A DNA stretch of 10,014 bases from Spirochaetaceae bacterium (GTDB lineage Bacteria > Spirochaetota > Spirochaetia > DSM-2461): the NCBI GenBank assembly GCA_003246505.1, contig QKAI01000176.1:1-10014 (forward strand), in the 5' to 3' direction. The notes beneath the pieces are model-generated. The model was not told the origin of the DNA. It saw only the letters and a list, made by a program, of their open reading frames with translations, and did not search any database. Of the stretch, positions 6,794-10,014 are shown in pieces (the first letter of the stretch is position 1; each line of letters begins with the position of its first letter). The position numbers and the translations under genes are program-made.

Positions 6794-8106
6794 GCGGGGG
6801 GAGTGTCCTTTCCCTTGAATAGATAGTTCACCGTTTTTCCCTTCTGGGCGGGGTATTCGTAAAGGGAACCGATTTTCTCCTCCTCCAGAGGGGAATGCCC
6901 CCCCTCCCATCCCCGGGGGGGATCGATGTCGAAGAGCAGGGGCTGGTCCCGGTTCACCCTTTTCCCGGAATACTCGATATAGGAAGCGGCCCGGCTAAGA
7001 AGACAGCCGGTCTTCTTCAGGTCCTCCCCGTTCCGGAAAGGGGTATCCTTCCGCCAGGATACGATCCGGGAGGCGGACAGGGGGCCGATTCCGGGTACCC
7101 GTAGCAGATCTTCCTCGGAACCGTAGTTGATATCCACGGGATAGAAATGGGGGTGGAGAAGGGCCCAGGCCGTTTTGGGATCGGTCTGGAGGGGAATGCG
7201 GTCCGATCCGTCGAAGACCAGATCGGGAAAGCGGAAGCCGTAGGCCCTCATGAGAAAATCGCACTGGTAGAGGCGGTGCTCCCGAAGGAGGGCATCCCGG
7301 TCTCCCCCTCCCTGCCTCAGGGGATCCTCCGGATCCTGGAAAGCGGAGAAGTAGGACCGGAAGACATAGCGCTCCCGGTAAACCCAGTCCACCGTGCGGA
7401 GGATATCCAGATCGCTCTCCCCGGAGGGGCCCACCACGAACTGGGTCGTCTGGCTGGCCGTTCTCCCCTCCCCCCGGCGAATCAGCTGACCGGTCCAGTC
7501 CATTCTCTTCAGAAGATCCGAGGCAAAGGCCTTGTCCGGGGCTATCTTCTCCAGATGACCCCCGGTGGGCGCTTCCAGATTCAGGGAGATCCGGTTGGAA
7601 AGGAGCACCGCCTCCCTTATCTGGTCCTCGGGTACTCCGGGCAGGATCTTCAGATGCACATAGCCGTCGAACCGGTATCGCCCCCTCAGGAGCCTTACCG
7701 TCCTGAGCATATCTTCCATGGTCTCCCCGCTGCTCCCCCTTATGCCGGAGGAGAGGAAAAGACCGTTCACCTCCCCCGCCCGGTAAAACCCCATGAAGAG
7801 GGCGGCCAGCTCCTCCGGCCGGAAGGAGGTCCGCCGCCCGCAGTTCCTTTTGGCACCGAAGAAGCAGTAGGTGCAGTTGTTCACGCAGACATTGCTCATG
7901 AGAACTTTGAGCATATGGACCATGCCGCCACCGGGAACGGCGACGGGATAAATCCAGCGATTGAGGGGAGAGGAGGGATCGCGCATGCGGCCTGACCCGC
8001 CCCCGGTGCGCCCGTTGCAGGAGGCGAGGCAGACATCGTATCGAGCCGATTCGGTAAGAATATCCAGTTTTTCCTCCCCGGTCAGGGAGCGGATGAACTG
8101 TGCCAT
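6781..8106 (-). CDS. Radical SAM protein with C-terminal helix-hairpin-helix; putative DNA modification/repair family (TIGR03916-like)
   Basis: The 441-residue cytoplasmic product carries the 4Fe-4S radical SAM motif C74xxxC78xxC81 (CVNNCTYC). Extra cysteines at 26, 30 and 89 could bind a second metal or be structural. An LSSGI block (118-122) and a typical barrel region follow. A helix-hairpin-helix at about 330-352 (LLRVPGIGPLSASRIV) suggests DNA binding. A clamp-like QPLLF lies at 388-392. The family usually occurs with a companion protein (TIGR03915) and uracil-DNA-glycosylase-like domains, hence the repair prediction; its reaction is not established as far as I know. No companion is visible in this window. 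ATG 8104-8106 fits the family's usual N-terminus but has no Shine-Dalgarno. The gene starts 41 bases after the histidine kinase and has its own strong -10. Confidence 0.88.
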   Translation of the reverse strand: MAQFIRSLTGEEKLDILTESARYDVCLASCNGRTGGGSGRMRDPSSPLNRWIYPVAVPGGGMVHMLKVLMSNVCVNNCTYCFFGAKRNCGRRTSFRPEELAALFMGFYRAGEVNGLFLSSGIRGSSGETMEDMLRTVRLLRGRYRFDGYVHLKILPGVPEDQIREAVLLSNRISLNLEAPTGGHLEKIAPDKAFASDLLKRMDWTGQLIRRGEGRTASQTTQFVVGPSGESDLDILRTVDWVYRERYVFRSYFSAFQDPEDPLRQGGGDRDALLREHRLYQCDFLMRAYGFRFPDLVFDGSDRIPLQTDPKTAWALLHPHFYPVDINYGSEEDLLRVPGIGPLSASRIVSWRKDTPFRNGEDLKKTGCLLSRAASYIEYSGKRVNRDQPLLFDIDPPRGWEGGHSPLEEEKIGSLYEYPAQKGKTVNYLFKGKDTPPAYCR

Positions 8107-8112
8107 AAAATA

Positions 8113-8121
8113 ATTATAGCA
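8113..8121 (-). promoter_or_regulatory. Extended -10 promoter, leaderless arrangement, of the radical SAM gene
   Basis: The minus strand reads TGCTATAAT: a perfect TATAAT (8113-8118) with a TGN extension. Only six bases (8107-8112) separate it from the ATG, so transcription should begin at or next to the start codon. No Shine-Dalgarno lies within 15 bases; an AAGGTG about 20 bases upstream is too far and lies upstream of the predicted transcript start. Confidence 0.6.
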
Positions 8122-8142
8122 TATACACCTTACATTTGTATA
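8122..8142. repeat. TATACA-N9-TGTATA inverted repeat at a promoter
   Basis: TATACA (8122-8127) and TGTATA (8137-8142) form a perfect 6-bp dyad across nine bases. It lies directly upstream of the extended -10 of the radical SAM gene, where a -35 would normally sit. The spacing suits a dimeric regulator, but short AT-rich dyads also arise by chance. Confidence 0.35.
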
Positions 8143-8147
8143 GTATT

Positions 8148-9155
8148 TTAGTTTATCACCATATTGATGGTCATGATAAAGAGGGTCGTTCCCCGGTTGC
8201 TGTTCATGGCCTGTATATCGCCCTGGTGGAGCTGGGCAATGGATTTGGCGATGGTCAGACCCAGACCGGAGCCGCTGGTGGTGCGGCTGCTCTCGCCCCG
8301 GTAAAGGCGCTGGAAAAGCAGGGGCAGCTCCTCCTCGGGGATCGTGCCGGGATTCTCCACGGTCAGCTGGATCATATTATCGTAGAGCCGGAAGGAGAGA
8401 TGTACCTCCGCACCCGATGAAGAGTAGGTCAGAGCGTTCTGGATAAGGTTGGAGGCGGCCCGTATGAAAAGGGAGGAATCGGCCTTGAAATAAAATTTGT
8501 CCCACCGGGCGATAAGATTGATTCCCTGCTTGTCCGCCAGGATATTGAAGCGCTCGTAGAGGGTTTTGATGATCTCCTCGCTGGAAAGCCACTCCTTCTG
8601 AAGAACCAGGTCGGGGGTCTCTATCCGGTTTAGGAGGGAGAAGTCGCTGAGCATGATCTCCAGTTCGTTGATCTCCTTGAAAAGGAGCCGGTACCGGTCT
8701 TCCGTGGTGGAGAGGACCCCGTCCCTCATGCCCTCCAGCTGGATTTTCATGGCCGTGATGGGGGTCCTGAGGTCATGGGTGATATCCTGACTCCACCGGA
8801 CCCTCTCCTTCTCATTTTTGTCCAGCTCGTATTGGAGGAGTTCCGCCGCCTGGGCGATCTCGTTGAATTCTGAGGGATTTTTGGTATAGAAGCTGACCTC
8901 CCGGTCTCCGTTGGCCAGGGAGGTCAGCTTCATGGAAAGGGATCTCGTGGCCAGGGAGAGGGCATCCATCTTCCTCTTGGTTTTTCTGAAGGTGAGAACC
9001 ACCACGAACATGGTAAGGAGAATGAGAAGGAGCAGCAGGGGCATAAGCCAGGGAATCGGGAAAAAATAGAGAACCACCACTCCCGCTCCTATGAAGAACA
9101 GAGCTATCAGGGAGGAGAGAAAATGAGCGATGGTGATATTTCCGGAGGATCTCAT
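8148..9155 (-). CDS. Sensor histidine kinase, short-loop intramembrane-sensing type
   Basis: This 335-residue inner-membrane kinase would autophosphorylate and pass the phosphate to the adjacent response regulator. Residues 9-32 and 35-56 are two membrane segments with almost no extracytoplasmic loop, so the stimulus is probably sensed within the membrane or through a partner. A HAMP-like region follows (about 58-112), then the DHp domain with DITHDLRTPI (His127), the N box NLIQNALTYS (236-245, Asn240) and the G2 box SGSGLGL (294-300). The G1 box is degenerate (VENPGTIP), lacking the usual DxGxG, as in some VanS-like kinases. I chose ATG 9153-9155 because it overlaps the response regulator stop (ATGA), giving coupling. 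An ATG at 9206 in the same frame would overlap the regulator by 55 bases and add a basic tail without a ribosome site. A BceAB-like transporter, a common partner of such kinases, is not visible. Confidence 0.9.
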   Translation of the reverse strand: MRSSGNITIAHFLSSLIALFFIGAGVVVLYFFPIPWLMPLLLLLILLTMFVVVLTFRKTKRKMDALSLATRSLSMKLTSLANGDREVSFYTKNPSEFNEIAQAAELLQYELDKNEKERVRWSQDITHDLRTPITAMKIQLEGMRDGVLSTTEDRYRLLFKEINELEIMLSDFSLLNRIETPDLVLQKEWLSSEEIIKTLYERFNILADKQGINLIARWDKFYFKADSSLFIRAASNLIQNALTYSSSGAEVHLSFRLYDNMIQLTVENPGTIPEEELPLLFQRLYRGESSRTTSGSGLGLTIAKSIAQLHQGDIQAMNSNRGTTLFIMTINMVIN

Positions 9156-9838
9156 TTCAATTCGCCGGCGAAGCGATAACCGTAACCGCGGACCGTTTCC
9201 ACCCAATCGGGACGGCCCAGTTTGGCCCGGAGGTTTTTAATGTGCGTATCCACCGTGCGGTCATAGCCGTCGAAGGAGTACTCCAGGCACTGGTCCAGAA
9301 TCTGCTCCCGGGATACGACAGCATTGCCGCTGGAGGAGAGGAAGACCAGGATCTTCCACTCCGCGGCGGTCAGCTTGAGCTCCTCCCCGTTCAGGAGGGC
9401 CCTGTGGGAGCCTTCATCGAAATCGAGCTCGTCATTTCCCAGTTTCCAGAGGGTACCCTCCGTCTCCAGGGCATTCTTGTTCGCCCGGCGGAGAACGGCG
9501 CCCACCCGGAGCACCAGCTCCTTGGAACTGAAGGGCTTGACGATATAGTCGTCCGCCCCGATCTCGAATCCGGTGATGCGGTCCGACTCGGACTCTCTGG
9601 CGGAAAGGAAGATAAGGGGAACCCGGCTGTACTGCCTGAGTTCCTTGGCGAAGATGAATCCGTCTCCGTCGGGCAGCATCACGTCCAGAATCAGCAGATC
9701 CGGTTTCTTGTCAATTATGGCTTCTTTGACACCGGAAACGCCTTCGAACTGGGTGACATTGTAATCGGCAAGCTTCAGATAACCGGCCACGGCCTCACGA
9801 ATAGAATCATTGTCTTCAACAATAAATATGCTTTCCAT
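9152..9838 (-). CDS. OmpR/PhoB-family response regulator
   Basis: This 228-residue transcription regulator has a receiver domain (residues 1-118) with the acidic pair Glu8-Asp9, phosphoacceptor Asp52 in LLILDVMLPDGDG, Ser79 and Lys101 (KPF). A winged-helix DNA-binding domain follows (about 130-226) with LTAAEWKILVFL, a recognition-helix region around DRTVDTHIKNLRAKLG and a final wing VRGYGYRFAG. All phosphotransfer residues are intact. It is the first gene of a two-gene operon with the histidine kinase, coupled through ATGA. The promoter at 9849-9876 is strong, and the gap between it and the ATG leaves almost no leader. A palindrome in the promoter spacer may allow autoregulation. Its regulon cannot be read from this window. 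Confidence 0.93.
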   Translation of the reverse strand: MESIFIVEDNDSIREAVAGYLKLADYNVTQFEGVSGVKEAIIDKKPDLLILDVMLPDGDGFIFAKELRQYSRVPLIFLSARESESDRITGFEIGADDYIVKPFSSKELVLRVGAVLRRANKNALETEGTLWKLGNDELDFDEGSHRALLNGEELKLTAAEWKILVFLSSSGNAVVSREQILDQCLEYSFDGYDRTVDTHIKNLRAKLGRPDWVETVRGYGYRFAGELK

Positions 9839-9848
9839 AGTTAGTATT

Positions 9849-9876
9849 ATTATATAACCTTATTAAATAATATCAA
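9849..9876 (-). promoter_or_regulatory. Strong sigma-70-type promoter of the two-component operon
   Basis: On the minus strand TTGATA (9871-9876, five of six) and a perfect TATAAT (9849-9854) are separated by 16 bases. The ATG begins ten bases after the -10, so the predicted leader is only about 2-5 bases and there is no Shine-Dalgarno. The spacer contains the palindrome TTATT-A-AATAA (9860-9870), a possible operator. Confidence 0.65.
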
Positions 9877-9936
9877 GTTTACCGATATTCTTTTAGGGGA
9901 AAGGGCCTTTTTTTTCCTTTTCCGGGGGGATTTTCT

Positions 9937-10014
9937 ATGAAACCAGTCATTGTAGCAGAACTTGGGACGGCCCACGGAGGCTCCCTGTCCCGGGCGGAGG
10001 AGATGATAGGAAGG
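9937..10014 (+). CDS. NeuB-family (N-acetylneuraminate / nonulosonic acid synthase) protein, N-terminal fragment
   Basis: Only the first 26 codons lie in the window; the frame is open to the right edge. The start MKPVIVAELGTAHGGSL matches the opening strand and motif of NeuB/SpsE-type synthases, which condense phosphoenolpyruvate with a hexosamine to make sialic or related nine-carbon acids. The usual bacterial motif is close to AEIGxNHNG. Here the Asn before His is Ala and the residue after His is Gly, so this belongs to a divergent subgroup. ATG 9937 is preceded by a G-run ending GGGGGGA (9924-9930), a good ribosome site six bases away. It diverges from the response regulator across about 98 bases of AT-rich DNA. 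The family call is moderately sure; the exact product is not determinable. Confidence 0.6.
   Translation, partial: MKPVIVAELGTAHGGSLSRAEEMIGR

Noticed and set aside
7147..7995. Plus-strand open frame (282 codons) opposite the radical SAM gene
   Set aside because: The minus strand carries the CxxxCxxC motif and helix-hairpin-helix. The antisense frame is a codon-bias shadow.
9156..9206. Upstream ATG (9206) extending the histidine kinase by 17 residues
   Set aside because: It would overlap the response regulator by 55 bases and has no ribosome site. The ATGA-coupled start at 9155 gives a normal N-terminus.
9893..9923. Purine/pyrimidine-rich stretch with eight T residues before the NeuB-like gene, resembling a terminator
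   Set aside because: The GGAAAGG/CCTTTTCC pairing is imperfect and the T-run lies inside the loop, not after a stem. It may only be leader sequence.

Overview
The window looks like chromosomal core DNA from a free-living spirochaete (Spirochaeta, Sediminispirochaeta or Treponema-like). This is an inference from three things: the gene repertoire (a coupled peptidase / division PBP / DUF115 cluster, a secreted protein with PPC repeats, and a secreted protein resembling spirochaete-restricted hypotheticals), the GC-rich coding DNA and the AT-rich promoters. I see no transposase, integrase, CRISPR array, tRNA or rRNA.

Layout. (1) Bases 1-155: a GC-rich leader with a small perfect hairpin and a weak promoter. 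(2) Bases 156-4163 (+): a tightly coupled operon of a short signal peptidase I, a division-type class B penicillin-binding protein with one PASTA domain, and a DUF115/MptE-like (Maf-type) protein. These genes overlap by 14 and 4 bases. (3) Bases 4154-5888 (-): a YsnE-type GNAT acetyltransferase followed by a secreted Tyr/Asp-rich protein with two PPC-like domains, whose 3' end overlaps the DUF115 gene. (4) Bases 6002-6793 (+): a secreted protein of unknown function, with an inverted repeat abutting its Shine-Dalgarno sequence. (5) Bases 6781-9838 (-): an OmpR-type response regulator and an HAMP-containing histidine kinase that almost lacks an extracytoplasmic loop, then a radical SAM/HhH protein of the putative DNA-repair family TIGR03916 with its own promoter. 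(6) Bases 9937-10014 (+): the first 26 codons of a NeuB-family (nonulosonic acid synthase) gene running off the right edge.

How the parts fit. The first operon concerns the cell envelope: protein export, septal peptidoglycan synthesis and probably glycosylation. The NeuB-like gene at the right edge could supply a sugar of the kind that Maf proteins transfer, but this link is speculative. The two-component system is complete, but no target operon is visible.

The most useful oddities are at gene starts. The response regulator and radical SAM genes have perfect TATAAT -10 boxes 10 and 6 bases before their ATGs and no Shine-Dalgarno, so they look near-leaderless or leaderless. The signal peptidase appears to have lost its natural N-terminus to a one-base length difference in an A-run. 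I found no clear previously undescribed multi-gene system here.
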